From Cryptomeria japonica (lineage: Eukaryota; Streptophyta; Pinopsida; Cupressales; Cupressaceae), in NCBI RefSeq assembly GCF_030272615.1, contig NC_081412.1:104768796-104832795 (forward strand): 64,000 bases of DNA. Direction: 5' to 3'. The notes below the pieces were generated by a model that was not told where the DNA came from, did no database searches, and saw only the letters and a list, made by a program, of their open reading frames with translations. Below are positions 21,343-34,800 of this stretch, in pieces (positions within the stretch are counted from its first letter, which is position 1; each line of letters starts with the position of its first letter). Both the position numbers and the translations under genes were made by a program.

Positions 21343-24300
21343 TGGTTCCCCAAAATGCACTTGGTGGGGTTTTTGCACTGCCCTAGGGATAGAAACCAAG
21401 TCGGACCCTCAAATCATGCATGAAGAGGCCTACCTCTAAACCATTTAGAAAACTTGGTAAATTGGACCAACAATATAACAAGGATTTTTTGATTATCCTT
21501 CTACACTTCGGGCTCTACAAAACCCGGGAGGGTGTTCCCTTAATGCTTCTGCAATCTTTGTACCATACTTGCATGCGACATTAAAACAAAGTGGATGGTC
21601 TCACTCCTAAAAGGGGGCTCAAAAAAATATGGAGAATACTATAGATTGGCTATCTCTCAGTGATCCTCAACCTATTTTAGAGCATGAGATGACCTTTTGA
21701 CAAGAAACATCATATATAGAAAATAAAAAGATATTCTAATATTATCAAAGCTATGCAAGTTGTCAATGGGCTATGAAAAAATAAATGCCATAGAAAAATG
21801 ACTATAATGCCATAGAAAAATGACTATAAGTAGCGATCAGTGTCTTATCCATTGTGTAACTGAAATTGTAGAATGCAAGATAAAAATTCATTAGAAACCT
21901 TAATCTAATAGCTAAAGATCTCAAGATAACACTGCCTTACAATGTATCTCATTTGTTTATCCCAACCCAAAATACTTATCGGAATCCATGTATAAGCATC
22001 GTTAGTCTACAAATCCTATCTAAGTAGTTTAACTGACCCCTTAGGTTAGAGCATAAGATAGAAGAAACACGCATCACAACAATGCAAATATCGACAAAAA
22101 ACCCTTGATCTTACTCATTCAAAACATAACAAATTCATACACTAGAGAAAATGAATTTGGATAATACTTTCATTCTTTTTATAAGATATTTTCTATTACA
22201 AATTACATTTCATATAACTCCTTCAAGAACCTGCAAAAAACTAAGATGCGAAATCCATTTTATTTGTTCGGCAAATTTCTATTACAACCTACTCATTTCC
22301 CCTAACCTACTATACATGACCAAGGATTTGAATCCAAGCTTTTGGACCAAATTTCTCAACCCCTATCTCATGGCCCCAATTTCTCTTTTATAGAAACAAG
22401 AGAGCAACAAGCTTCAGACTAGAGGATACACCTATCACAATCTTATAAGATCTCTTGTTACTTTGTTACAAAATATTCCCTTGCCTCCCAAAAGACTATC
22501 CATGCTGGAGGTCATCATGAAGTAGAACCAAAATTCCCAACTACATTTTGGTAGAAATAAAAACCTTTGAGTCATGTCACTATCACCCTTGATGGATAGT
22601 GAGATGCGCCTTGATGTTTAATAGATTATTTTCCCCCTTCTCAAAGAGGGTTTAGATCCCAACAAGATGTAAATTTGCCCCTCCACTAAAAGAGGAGTTC
22701 AAGCCTTTATGCCCAACATCAAAGAAAGTTGAAAGAGAATCTTGTAGAGGAACATAGAAGGAGGAGAAGGGGTTGTAGCTTGCATGTCATTGCAGAAATG
22801 ATTGGCTGCCAAATCCTTCCGAACCATATTTTGTTCCCATTCCTTCATGAGGCTTCTTCTTTAATTGTCTATCAATGAGTGATAGAGAGGAAGTAGAGGA
22901 TTTTCCATGTAGGGCTTGTTCTGGAAACAAATAGATTGCAAGCCTCCATTGACTATAAGCACACTCATTCCCATAGGAAATTCATCTCCTATCATAGAGC
23001 TCAATGTAACTTCTGGCACGATACTACTCAAAGATCATTTTCATCTTTTTCAAAACCTTCTGAGAAGATAATGAATTCTTTGTTCTTTCTACCAATTGAA
23101 GACACCACATGACCATATTTATAATGAAAATACCTCTCTTGACGGTGTTTGTGCATGGGATAAATCATCATTCCAATGCTTTTCTACTCATCCTACCAGC
23201 AAATGGATTCAGAAAATAAGATTCATCGAATCAAGTATATCGTCAAACTCAAACTGCCAATTCACTGACTTCTTATCAAGTTCACCTTATGTGAACAATT
23301 TTGTTTCTCATTTCTTGATTTTTAGCCTCACTATGAGAATCTCTGACAATACACATCCTATGATTTTTGTTCACAGGTCCTTGATCACCTTGTTTCCAAC
23401 TCATAAATCATCCTTATCCCTTTCATTTATCTAAGGATCTTGATTTCTTTTCGTGGTGGCAATGAAAGCTTGTAGATGTTGCCACCTCAAGTACTGCCAA
23501 CTTTGTCCTGCTAATATGACTCGACCCAAGAAAACACCTCTCAAATTGGCATTTTGAGAGTCGGTCAGTATCCACTTGTCTTGACTTGTCTGTTTATTCC
23601 ATATTGACAGGCCTATTTTTTTCTTCCTTTGATTTCTCACGTGAACAACAATGAAACAATCTTAATCACTCCTTTTGAAAAAAAAAATTGTTATCACCAT
23701 TTATTTGTCCAGCATGACATATCACACGATCACCATCAATAAATACTTATATTGACTTTCCAACATAGTAAGTGGGCCCATTAAAACTTGACAAAGTACT
23801 ACCAAATTATCCTTGAGTATTCGCTCTATCAACTGCTCTGCTATCAGACTTGTTCAACCCACATGGGGCACGTGGCATCATATCTTGATGTTGCGGTCCT
23901 TAATCTCCCTACATCTTTCATCACAGGACTGTGAGGACTATCAGATCTACTCGTTCATTATGTGTAGCTTACAAATTCTACTCAATACTTGTCGTTATCC
24001 TTTGAGCATCTTTTTTGCCTGGGTCATAACATCTCCATCTATTTGAAACATGTGCAAATTCATGGGAGCTTTATTTGCTTGGTATTTAATCATGGACATA
24101 TAAGCTGAAATATCGAAGTCAGACTTAGGGAAAATGAAAACCTGAAGAAACATGAAAAAGGGGGCCCTACCACAATACAAAAGGTATAGAAAGGCCGGTA
24201 TAAGATAACACCTAGGAAAAGAATGTGGTCCCCTTTCGATGATGGAACAGACCCTTCTGCTTAAAATAAAAAAGGTAGCATGAGTTTATAACAAGTTTGG

Positions 24301-24448
24301 GTTTTTTTAAACAAAAATCTCACCCAAGAATATCAAAACTTGAAAACCCTAAACCCTGAGGGAAAAAGAAGAGAGCAAGAGTGATTCAGAATGACCAAAA
24401 TCATGTCAAGAACGCCACATTTTTGCATAGTCATTTTCAGGACTATCA
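21343..24448 (-). repeat. Probable minus-strand gypsy LTR and unassigned sequence
   Basis: The left end (TGTTGGTTCCCC on the plus strand) abuts a primer-binding site, so an LTR should start here, but its other end cannot be placed. No convincing coding frame is present; the frames at 22151-22393 and 23096-23434 have no recognisable domain. An AAACCCTAAACCCTGA telo-box-like motif occurs near 24343. Confidence 0.35.
21785..21828. repeat. 22-bp perfect tandem duplication
   Basis: The unit 21785-21806 is repeated exactly at 21807-21828 (begins ATGCCATAG, ends GACTATA). Confidence 0.85.
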
Positions 24449-24816
24449 TGTTGGTTTTGGTTTTGGATTGTTATTCAAGATTATTATATTCTTGATATAT
24501 TCAATTGGTTCATAATTTGGTGCTCTGGAAGCTATCGCTTATGTCCTGGATTACCAATTAATATTCTTGGAACCAGTTGTCTTACCGATTGGTGATAATC
24601 GATGAAATAGTTAAGTGATTTTGGTCTAGCTTCCTGAAATGGTTCCTAATGTGCTAAAGGTGTTCTTGGTCATGACTGAATAGTTTGGTGGCTTTGCATT
24701 GGCTGACATGATGATTTGGTGATCCTATTTCGATTCGGTTGGTTATTGTATGTTATTACACTAAGGGTTTCTACTGGTTGGTGAAACATGTTGATATTTG
24801 TCTTAGTGGAATTTCT
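24449..24816 (+). repeat. Outer plus-strand 5' LTR, segment 1 of 3
   Basis: It starts TGTTGGTTTTGG. It is followed by the copia array and continued by 54352-54575 and 61195-61664, where it ends ...GGTTCA before a primer-binding site. Removing both insertions leaves an LTR of about 1.06 kb. The start is inferred from the TG terminus and the resulting length; only one copy is in the window. Confidence 0.5.
24812..24816. repeat. Probable target-site duplication of the copia array, left copy
   Basis: TTTCT here against TTTTT at 54352-54356, a 4 of 5 match explained by one C-to-T change. The T-rich context weakens the evidence. Confidence 0.4.
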
Positions 24817-25868
24817 TGTTAGGTCCTCGAGACAACTGAGAGAGGGGAGTGAATCAGTTGTCTAATAAATTCAAACCAAAAACAACTTAATGCTTAATAC
24901 CAGTAAACCAGTTAACTATGTCGGTAGACAATGTTAATAGTTATTTGCTATACCGGTAAAGATTAATGCATGAAACATAAACACAAAGCCATCCACAACA
25001 CATGACACCAATATTTGTACGTGAAAACACTATAAGGGGAAAAACCATGGTGGGAAACCTTACCCACAATCAGATGATACTACTGCAGATAGTAAGTGTA
25101 CATAAATGGGGTTTGCACATGCAAAGAGGCCAACAACCTAGAACTCACTGCTCAATCACAAAAAGGGAGTCACGCTGACTACAATTGGATGGTTAAATCC
25201 AATAAGAATGTACTGCATAAAATAGCATCTTCATATGCTGGATTTAGTACCGGTGTAATGCTGATATGCTTTCACAAAAACCTAGCTTAACCTTCAAATG
25301 ATGTCTTCATGTATAGCTCTGCTTAATATCGCATATACCTTCTCACAATTTTTTTTCGCATTCCACATTCGATCTTACAAATAAGATCTTACATTTATAC
25401 CATAACCTAAGACCAATTTTAGTAGGTCGGTTCTATAAGATATTACAATAAAAACATTTTACAAATAATATAATCTTTGATGCAATAACTAATTGAACAT
25501 GTTGGCTTAATGCATTTACAACAATAATTAATCATCTCCATAGTGTGCCATGCTGATCTGGAAAAGATAAACCTATCGGTGTAACCCTAGGTAACCCTAG
25601 ACCTATTTGCTGATAAAAGAAAATATGCAAATATGAATATACCGATGAATATAACTCCAGGACAAGATGTCCAAACAATGTCTTCGACGTCACCAAGTGT
25701 CTTCCACATAATTTTGAGTATCGGTGGTCATTATATCCTGCTGGTGAACCATATACCAGTAATTGTGCAATAGTTAATTGCTTTCTAGTGAATGTTGTTC
25801 GATCTCAAAAGTGCTAGTGTTTTAGTAGGTGCTGACAACAATGACAAAACCATACCAAAATACCAACA
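24817..25868 (-). repeat. Copia LTR A
   Basis: It is 1052 bp, TGTTAGGTCC...ATACCAACA. The minus strand has a TATAAATG motif at 25392-25399, conserved in the other LTRs of the array. Confidence 0.88.
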
Positions 25869-25870
25869 AT

Positions 25871-25880
25871 CTCCCCCTTT
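25871..25880 (-). promoter_or_regulatory. Polypurine tract, copia unit A
   Basis: AAAGGGGGAG on the minus strand, two bases from LTR A. Confidence 0.8.
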
Positions 25881-26215
25881 GGCATTGATGGCAACACAAG
25901 ATGGAAAAACCATCAAAGTGCCAAAACACAAATGCCAAATACCAACAACCAACAATCTCTCCTAAACAACAATCTCTCCCCCTAGGAGCAACATGTGTTA
26001 TCCAAAGTTCCTTAAAAGATAATGTGTTTTTCCATAGATATCTCTTCCCCTTTGACATCAAATGCCAAAGTTACAATAATAAAATCAAGGTCATATACAA
26101 AATACCAATCAATTCAATATACCAACTACTCCCCCTCAGAAGTAGCTTCCTCATCAAAGACTAGAGTAAAAGATTTCTCTATAAATTCTGTCGGTTGATG
26201 ACAATCATCAACTAT

Positions 26216-29200
26216 CTAAGTCTCTACCGGTGGTGGTATGACTCCAAGCTGATCTCTGAGATATTCAAAAGTTTCCTTAGGTAATGGTTTTGTCAAAATA
26301 TCTGCAAGTTGTTCTTTAGTATTCACATAAACTAGTTTTACATCCTTTTCTTCAACTTTTTCCCTTATAAAATCTAGTTTGATAGAAACATGTTTTGTTT
26401 TAGAATCTAATACCAGATTCTTAGATATAACAATTGCTGCAGTGTTATCACAATATATAGTAATAGGTTCCTTGCATTTTAACTTTATGTCTTTCAACAT
26501 TTGCTTAAGCCATAGTACCTGTGTACAGTTAGTTGCTGCTGCGACATATTCTGATTCTGCTATTGATAAAGATGTACAACTCTGTTTCTTACTCAACCAA
26601 GAAACTAATCTTTTTCCAAGAAAGAATGCTCCGTCGGTGGTGCTTTTTCTATCTTCTACATCTCCTGCCCAATTTGCATCTATGTATGCACATAGATCAA
26701 AATTTTCATCTCTAGGATACCATAATCCAAGATTTGCAGTGCCTTGTAAGTACCAGAAAATCATTTTTACTGCTGATTCATGATTTTCTCTAGGATTACT
26801 TTGAAATCTTGAAACAATACATACTGCATTCATAATATCAGGTCTAGTTTGTGTCAAATATAGTAAACCTCCTATCATAGATTTGTATCTAGTCGGATTA
26901 ACAGGTGTCGATTCATCCCTTTGAGATAATTTGTCATTTGTAGTCATAGGTGTGCTTACCAGTTTAGAGTTGACCATCCCAAATTTCTTTAGTAACTCTT
27001 TCAAGTACTTGGATTGACTCAAAAATATACCTTTATCAGTCTGTGAAATCTGCAATCCTAAAAGGAATTTTTTTTCTCCAATCATAGACATTTCAAATTC
27101 TTGTTGCATTTTAATAGAAAATTCTTTAGATAATCCATCTTCTCCTCCAAAGATTATATCATCAACAAATACTTCTATAATCAAGATATCATCATTAGTT
27201 ATTTTGTAATATAAATTGTTGTCTGCAATTCCTTTAGTAAAACCAATCTTTAAAAGATACTTATCCGACCTTACATACCAAGCTCTTGGAGCTTGTTTTA
27301 GTCCATACAGAGCTTTTCTTAACCTGCAAACCATATCATTGTCATTTGTCAAAGAAAATCCATCAGGTTGTTCAATGTATACTTCCTCTTCAAGATCTCC
27401 ATTCAAGAATGCACATTTAATATCCATTTGATAAATTTTGTAGTTCTTGTGAGCTGCAAAAGCCAAGAATAATCTGATTGCCTCAATTCTAGCTACTGGT
27501 GCAAAGGTTTCATTGTAATCAACTCCTTCTTTCTAAGAATATCCCTTACACACTAGTCTTGCTTTATTTCTGACAACACTACCATCTTCATTAATTTTGT
27601 TTCTAAATACCCATTTGGTTCCAATTACATTTTTATCTTTAGGTCAAGGAACTAATGTCCAGGTATTATTTTTCTCAATTTCTTCTAATTCTTCTTCCAT
27701 AGCTTTAATCCAAAATTTATCCTCACATGCCTCATTAACAGATGATGGTTCAATTTGAGAAATAAGACATACCTCTTCATTTGCCAATCTTCCTCTTGTC
27801 ATAACTCCTTTAAATTTATTTCCAATTATCTGATCTTCAAAATGATTCAATCTTACATACTGAGGTGTCTTATTTTTTTGTTGTTCTACAATTACTGTGG
27901 AATCCTCAAATGGTACCAGGGTAACTGGATCTTCATTTTGTACCGGTGGATTTAGAGTAGGTTCATTTGTCAAAATTTCTGTTGCTGGTTCAGAGTCTAT
28001 ATACCTTGAAGTTCCTTTGAATCATTCATGAATCTTTACATTTGTACTCTAAACAATTTTCTGCAATCTCTCGTTATAACATCTATATGCCTTTCTCTTA
28101 GATGAATAACCAAGACATATTCCTTCATCACTTCTAGGATCAAATTTGTTGATATACTCATCTCTTCTAATATAACATTTACTTCCAAAAATTCTAAAAT
28201 ACTTAAGAGTAGGAGTATTACCAAACCATAGTTCAGGAGGGGTCTTACCGGTTTCACCTTTGCTATGAACTTTGTTGAATGTATAGACCATTGTGCTGAC
28301 TGCTTCTCTCTAATACACATGTGGAAGATTTGCTTTTGATAACATACTTCTTGCTGCATCCAAGATAGCTCTATTTTTCCTTTCAATAACTCCATTCTGT
28401 TGTGGTGTCCGAGGTGTTGATAGTTGTCTTCTGATTCCATTCACTTCATAGAATGTATTAAAGTCCTTAGATGTCAATTCACCTCCTTGATCTGATCTTA
28501 AACATTTGATTTTCTTACAGGTTTCATTTTCAACCATTGCTTTGAATAGTTTGAACTTTCCAAGTGCTTCTATTTTTTCTCTGAGAAAAGTAACCCAACA
28601 CATTCTAGAATAATCATCAATAATTAGCATGAAATATCTATCACCTTGTAAGTTTTTAGTTCTAGCTGGACCACATAAATCAGTGTGAATCAAATCAAGA
28701 CCATTATTGGATTTTTCTGGAATACTTTTTGAAACTAGCTCTAACTTCTTTTCCAAATTGACATTCCTTACAAATTGTATTCTGAGGTTTGACAATTTTA
28801 GGTAGATCTCTAAATGCCTTAGAAGTACAGATCTTACCATGCAATCAAAGTTTACATGACAGAGTCTCTTATGCCATAACCAACTTTCATCTATATGTGC
28901 AATCAAGCATGTCTTTTAATTGTTATTCAAATGAAAGATATTACCTCTAGTCTAATTAACGGTTGCAATTTCTAAACCAATTCTATTCATGATTTTGCAT
29001 TTTCTATTCTTAAATTGTAACTGAAATTCTTTCTCAACCAATTGAGCAACAGTCAAAAGATTATGCTTTAATCCTTCAACATAGTGAACATTGTCAGTGT
29101 TATGCTTACCATCAAGAGATATTGTACCCTTACCTTTGATTGAATAGGCTTTGTCATCTCCAAATCTTACTAAACCTCCATTGTATTCTTGAAAATTTAA

Positions 29201-30360
29201 GAACTTACCTTTGTCTCCTGTCATATGATGTGAGCATCCCAAGTCAATGATCCATTCATCCTTTACTTCAACTTTAGCTGCTAGGGCATGTTCAACCGGT
29301 TGAGTAGTATGTGTTGGTTTATCTTCTATTATAGCAACAAAAACCCATCCATTGTCTGTTGGATCCTCATCACAATCATAAGTGACACCTTCATCAACAA
29401 TGTAACAAGATTTGTCTCTATTCTTCTTAAATCTGTATCTCTGATATTCAGGATTAGGCTTGTATGTTGTTCTAGCTTCTTCTCTTAGTCTAGCATGTCT
29501 ATCAGGGCATCTCGAAGCCATATGACCAATCTTATTGTAGTTAAAACATTTAAAGGGTGCTTTACCTTCATACTTACTTCCAATTGGACATTTAGGCATT
29601 TTCCTTGCAAATGTTGCTTCAAGTTCTTCATTCTCCTTCCTAGCTTCTTCAAGTTCTCTTGCATAAAAGGCTTTCCAATCTGATTTGTCAAATGATGGAG
29701 TAGATGATGTTGATGCCTTAAAGGCCAAATCTATCTTTATGGTAGCAAAAAGACCAAATTCCTCAATTTCAAAACCTAAAAGTTTTCCAATCAATGTATC
29801 CCTAGTTACTGATGTATTAGGCATTGTTCTCAACTCATTTATAGCAGTAACCTTCATTTTATACGTCGGTGGCAATCCTCTTAAAAATTTTAGAAATTTT
29901 CATCCTCACTTAAGGTTCCTCCACAAAATTTAATACCCAAAAAATTTTCATTTACTCTTTCCATAAAAGCATAAATCCTTTCATCTTCTTCCATTTTTAG
30001 ATGTTCATACCTGACTCAGAAGCTTTCAAGTTTTGCAATTTTGACTGTGGAATCTCCTTCATTCAATGTTTCCAAATGATCCCAAATAGCTTTAGCAGTA
30101 GACCTATCTGATAATCCCATGATTTGTTGATCTAATAAAGTGCTCAAAAGTGCTTCTCTTGCTTTGCAATCATTCTCCTCATCTTTAGCTAAGGTATTTG
30201 GACTGGGCTGACTAGCTACAATAGCAGTATAACCTTTCTTTCTAACTTCCCAGATGTCTTTACCAATGCAATTCATATGTGTCTCCATTCTGATCTTCCA
30301 TATCCCATAGTTGGTTCCATCAAGTTTACGACTGTCCTTCCAGAAATAATTAGTAGACAT
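26216..30360 (-). pseudogene. Copia unit A Gag-Pol polyprotein, broken
   Basis: Domains in order: Gag starting MSTNYFWK; a zinc knuckle near 29504-29550 whose second Cys is Tyr (CFNYNKIGHMASRC); protease with DLG in place of DSG (near 29240); integrase with LIIDDYSRM, RSDQGG and QQNGVIERKN; RT with FVDDIIFG near 27155-27175; and RNase H ending at 26216. The last 416 codons (RT-RNase H) are open. Upstream lesions are a TGA after codon ~114 of gag, a 2-bp deletion near 29895 that shifts the frame, and stops near 28952, 28310, 28049, 27644 and 27535. It cannot make a full enzyme set. Lineage within copia is not resolved. Confidence 0.9.
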
Positions 30361-30403
30361 TGGATCTCCTCAAGTTGTTAAACTTCTACAAAAAGAGGAC
30401 TAA

Positions 30404-30415
30404 GCTCGGATACCG
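30404..30415 (-). promoter_or_regulatory. Primer-binding site, copia unit A (mutated)
   Basis: GCTCGGATACCG on the plus strand differs from the consensus GCTCTGATACCA at two positions. The T-to-G change is shared with unit B. Confidence 0.75.
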
Positions 30416-30417
30416 AT

Positions 30418-31475
30418 TGTTAGGTCTCGGGGACAACTATGAGGGGGGGGGGGGGGTGAATTAGTTGTCTAATAAATTCAAACCGAAAACAACTTAATGT
30501 TTAATACCGGTAAACCAGTTAAGTATGTCGGTAGACAGTATTAATAGTTATTTGCTATACCGGTAAAGATTAATGCATGAAACATAAACACAAAGTCATC
30601 CACAACACATGATACCAATATTTGTACATGGAAACTCTGTAAGGGGAAAAATCACAGTGGGAAACCTTACCCACAATCAAATGATACTACTGCAGATAGT
30701 AAGTGTACATAAATGGGGTCTGCACATGTAGAAAGTCCAATACCCTAGAGCTCACTGCTCAATCACAAAAAGGGAGTCACGCTAACTACAGTTGGATGGT
30801 TAAATCCAATAAGAATGTACTGCACAAAATAGCATCTTCATCTACTGGATTCAGTACCGGTGTAATGCTGATATGCTTTTACAAAAACCTAGCTTCACCT
30901 TCAAATGATGTCTTCATGTATAGCTCTTCTTAATCTCACATATACCTTCTCACAATTCTTTTTCGCATTCCACATTCGATCTTACAAATAAGATCTTACA
31001 TTTATACCATAACCTAAGACCACTTTTAGTAGGTTGGCTCTATAAGATATTACAATAAAAACATTTTACAAACAATATAATATTCGATGCAATAACCGAT
31101 TGAACTTGTTGGCTTAATGCATTTACAACAATAGTTAATTATCTCCATAGCATGCCATGCTGATCTGGAAAAGATAAACCTGCCGGTGTAACCCTAGCTA
31201 ACCCTAGACCTATTTGCCGGTAAAAGCAAATATGTAAATATGAACATACTGATGAACATAACTCTTGGACAAGATGTCCAAACGATGTCTTCGACATAAC
31301 CAAGTGTCTTCCACATAATTCCAAGTGCCAGTGGTCATTATATCCTATCGGTGAACCATATACCAGTAACTGTGCAATAGTTACTTGCTTGCCGGTGAAT
31401 GCCGCTAGATCTCCAAAGTGCTAGTGTTTTAGTAGGTGTTGACATCAATGAAAAAACCATACCAAAATACCAACA
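30418..31475 (-). repeat. Copia LTR B, shared by units A and B
   Basis: It is 1058 bp with TGTTAGGTCT...ATACCAACA ends. A 14-G run near 30443 is the longest of the array; other copies have 4-10. Confidence 0.88.
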
Positions 31476-31477
31476 AT

Positions 31478-31487
31478 CTCCCCCTTT
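31478..31487 (-). promoter_or_regulatory. Polypurine tract, copia unit B
   Basis: AAAGGGGGAG on the minus strand, two bases from LTR B. Confidence 0.8.
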
Positions 31488-31819
31488 GGCATTGATGGCA
31501 ACACAAGATGGAAAAACCATCAAAGTGCCAAAACACAGCCAAATACCAACAACCAACAATCTCTCCTAAACAACAATCTCTCCCCCTGGGAGCAACATGT
31601 GTTTTCCAAAGTTCCTTAAAAGATAATGTGTTTTTCCATAGATATCTCTCCCTCTTTGACATCAAATACCAAAGTTACAATAATAAAATCAAGTTCATAT
31701 ACAAAATACCAATCAATTCAATATACCAACTACTCCCCCTGAGAAGTAGCTTCCTCATCAAAGACCAGAGTAAAAGATTTCTCTATAAATTTTGTCAGTT
31801 GATGACAATCATCAGCTAT

Positions 31820-34800
31820 CTAGGTCTCTACCAGTGGTGGTATGACTCCAAGCTGACCTCTGAGATATTCAAAATTTTCCTTAGGCAAAGGTTTTGTGAA
31901 AATATCTGCAAGCTATTCTTTAGTATTCACATAAACTAGTTTTATCTCCTTTTCTTCCACTTTTTCCCTTATAAAATTTAGTTTGATAGAAACATGTTTT
32001 TTTTTAGAAGGTAATACCGGATTCTTAGATATAACAATTGCTACAATGTTATCACAATATATAGTAATAGGTTCCTTCCATTTCACCTTTATGTCTTTCA
32101 ACATTTGATTAAGCCATAGTACCTATGTACAGTTAGTTGCTGCTGCAACATATTCTGATTCTGCTATTGATAAAGATGTACAGCTCTATTTCTTACTCAA
32201 CCAAGAAACTAATCTTTTTCCAAGAAAGAATGCTCTGCCAGTGGTGCTTTTTCTATCATCCACATCTCCTACCCAATTTGCATCTATGTATGCACATACA
32301 TCAAAATTTTCATCTCTAGGATACCATAATCCAACATTTGTAGTGCCTTGTAACTACCGAAAAATCCTTTTTACTCCTGATTCATGATTTTCTCTAGGAT
32401 TACTTTGAAATCTTGAAACAATATATACTGCATTCATAATATTAGGTCTGGTTTGTGTTCAATACAGTAAACATCCTATCATAGATTTGTATCTAGTTGG
32501 ATTAATAGGTGTAGATTCATCCCTTTGAGATAATTTATCATTTGAAGTCATAGGCGTACTTACCAGTTTAGAGTTCTCCATCCCAAATTTCTTTAGTAAC
32601 TCTTTCAAGTACTTGGATTGACTCATAGATATACCTTTATCAGTCTATGAAATCTACAATTCTAAAAGGAATTTTATTTCTCCAATCATAGACATTTCAA
32701 ATTATTGCTGCATTTTAATAGAAAATTCTTTACATAATCCATCTTCTCCTCCAAAGATTATATCATCAAAAAATACTTCTATAATCAAGATATCATCATT
32801 AGTTATTTTGTAATATAAATTGTTGTCTTCATTTCCTTTAGTAACACCAATCTTTAAAAGATACTTATCCAACCTTGCATACCAAGCTCTTGGAGCTTGT
32901 TTTAGTCCATACAGAGCATTCCTTAACCTGCAAACCATATCATTGTCATCTGTCAAAGAAAATCCATTAGGTTGTTCAATGTATACTTCCTCTTCAAGAT
33001 CTCCATTCAAGAATGCACATTTAATATCCATTTGATAAACTTTGTAGTTTTTGTGAGCTGCAAAAGCCAAGAATAATTTGACTGCCTCAATTCTAACTAC
33101 CGGTGCAAAGGTTTCATTGTAATCAACTCCTTCTTTCTGAGAATATCCCTTACACACTAGTCTTTCTTTATTTCTGACAACCTTACCATCTTCTTTAAGT
33201 TTGTTTCTAAATACCCATTTGGTTCCAATTACATTTTTATCTTTAGGTCGAGGAACTAATGTCTAAGTTTTATTTTTCTCAATTTGTTCTAATTCTTCTT
33301 CCATAGCTTTAATCCAAAATTTATCTTCACATGCCTCATTAATAGATGATGGTTCAATTTGAGAATTAAGACATACCTCTTCATTTGCCAATCTTCCTCT
33401 TGTAATAACTCCTTTAAATTTATTTCCAATTATCTGTTCTTCAGAATGCTTCAATCCTACATACCGGGGTGTCTTAGTTTGTTGTTGTTCTTCAATTAAT
33501 TTGGAATCCTCAGATGGTACAAGAGTAACTAGAACTTCATTCTGTACTTGTGGATTTAGAGTAGGTTCATTTGTCAAAATTTTTGTTGCCAGTTCAGATT
33601 TTATATACCTTGAAGTTTCTCTGAATTGTTCATTAATCTTTACATTTGTACTCTCAACAATTTTCTACAATCTCTTGTTAAAACATCTATATGCCTTGCT
33701 CTTAGATGAATAACCAAGAAATATTCCTTCATCACTTCTAGGATCAAATTTGCCAATATACTCATCTCTTATAATATAACATTTACTTCCAAAAATTCTA
33801 AAATACTTAAGAGTGGGAGTATTACCAAACCATAGTTCATGAGGGGTCTTACCAGTTTCACCTTTGATGTGAACTTTGTTGAATGTATAGACCGATGTGT
33901 TGACTATTTCTATCCAATACACATGTGGTAGATTTTCTTCTGATAACATACTTCTTGCTGCATCCAAAATAGTTCTATTTTTCCTTTCAACAACTCCATT
34001 CTGCTATGGTGTCCGAAGTGTTGATAGCTGTCTTCTGATTCTATTCACTTCGCAGAATGTATTAAAGTCCTTAGATGTAAATTAACCTCCTTGAGCTGAT
34101 CTTAAACATTTGATTTTCTTACCGGTTTCATTTTCAACCTTTGCTTTGAATAGTTTGAACTTTCCAAGTGCTTCTGATTTTTCTCTGAGAAAAGTAACCC
34201 AACACATTCTAGAATAATCATCAATAATTAGCATGAAATATTTATCTTCTTGTAAGCTTTTAGTTCTAGCTAGACCACATAAATCAGTGTGAATCAAATC
34301 AAGAGCATTATTGGATTTTTCTGGAATACTTTTGAAATTAGCTCTAACTTGTTTTCCAAATTGACATTCCTTACAAATTGTATTATGAGGTTTGACAATT
34401 TTAGGTAGATCTCTAACTGCCTTAGAAGTACTAATCTTTACCATGCAATCAAAGTTTACATGAAAGAGTCTCTTATGCCATAACCAACTTTCATCTATAT
34501 GTGCAATCAAGAATGTCTTTTCACTATTATTCAAATGAAAGATATTACCTCTAGTCTGATTACCAGTTGCAATTTCTAAACTAGTTCTATTCATGATTTT
34601 GCATTTTCTATTCTTAAATTGTAACTGAAATCCTTTCTCAACCAATTGAGCAACACTCAAAATATTATGCTTTAATCCTTCAACATAGTAAACATTGTCA
34701 GTGTTATGCTTACCATTAAGAGATATTGTACCCTTACCTTTGATTGAATAGGCTTTGTCATCTCCAAATATTACTAAACCTCCATTGTATTCTTGAAAAT

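Noticed and set aside
22151-23434. Possible small genes (22151-22393, 23096-23434)
   Set aside because: No domain and no splice or promoter context. They lie in presumed LTR sequence of a decayed gypsy element.
24343-24360. Interstitial telomere repeat
   Set aside because: Only two AAACCCT units; more likely a telo-box-type promoter motif.
29485-29691. Small frames opposite or overlapping the copia zinc-knuckle region, repeated in three units (also 35089-35295 and 52365-52571)
   Set aside because: They recur because the units are homologous. They are alternative frames of gag and contain no independent domain.
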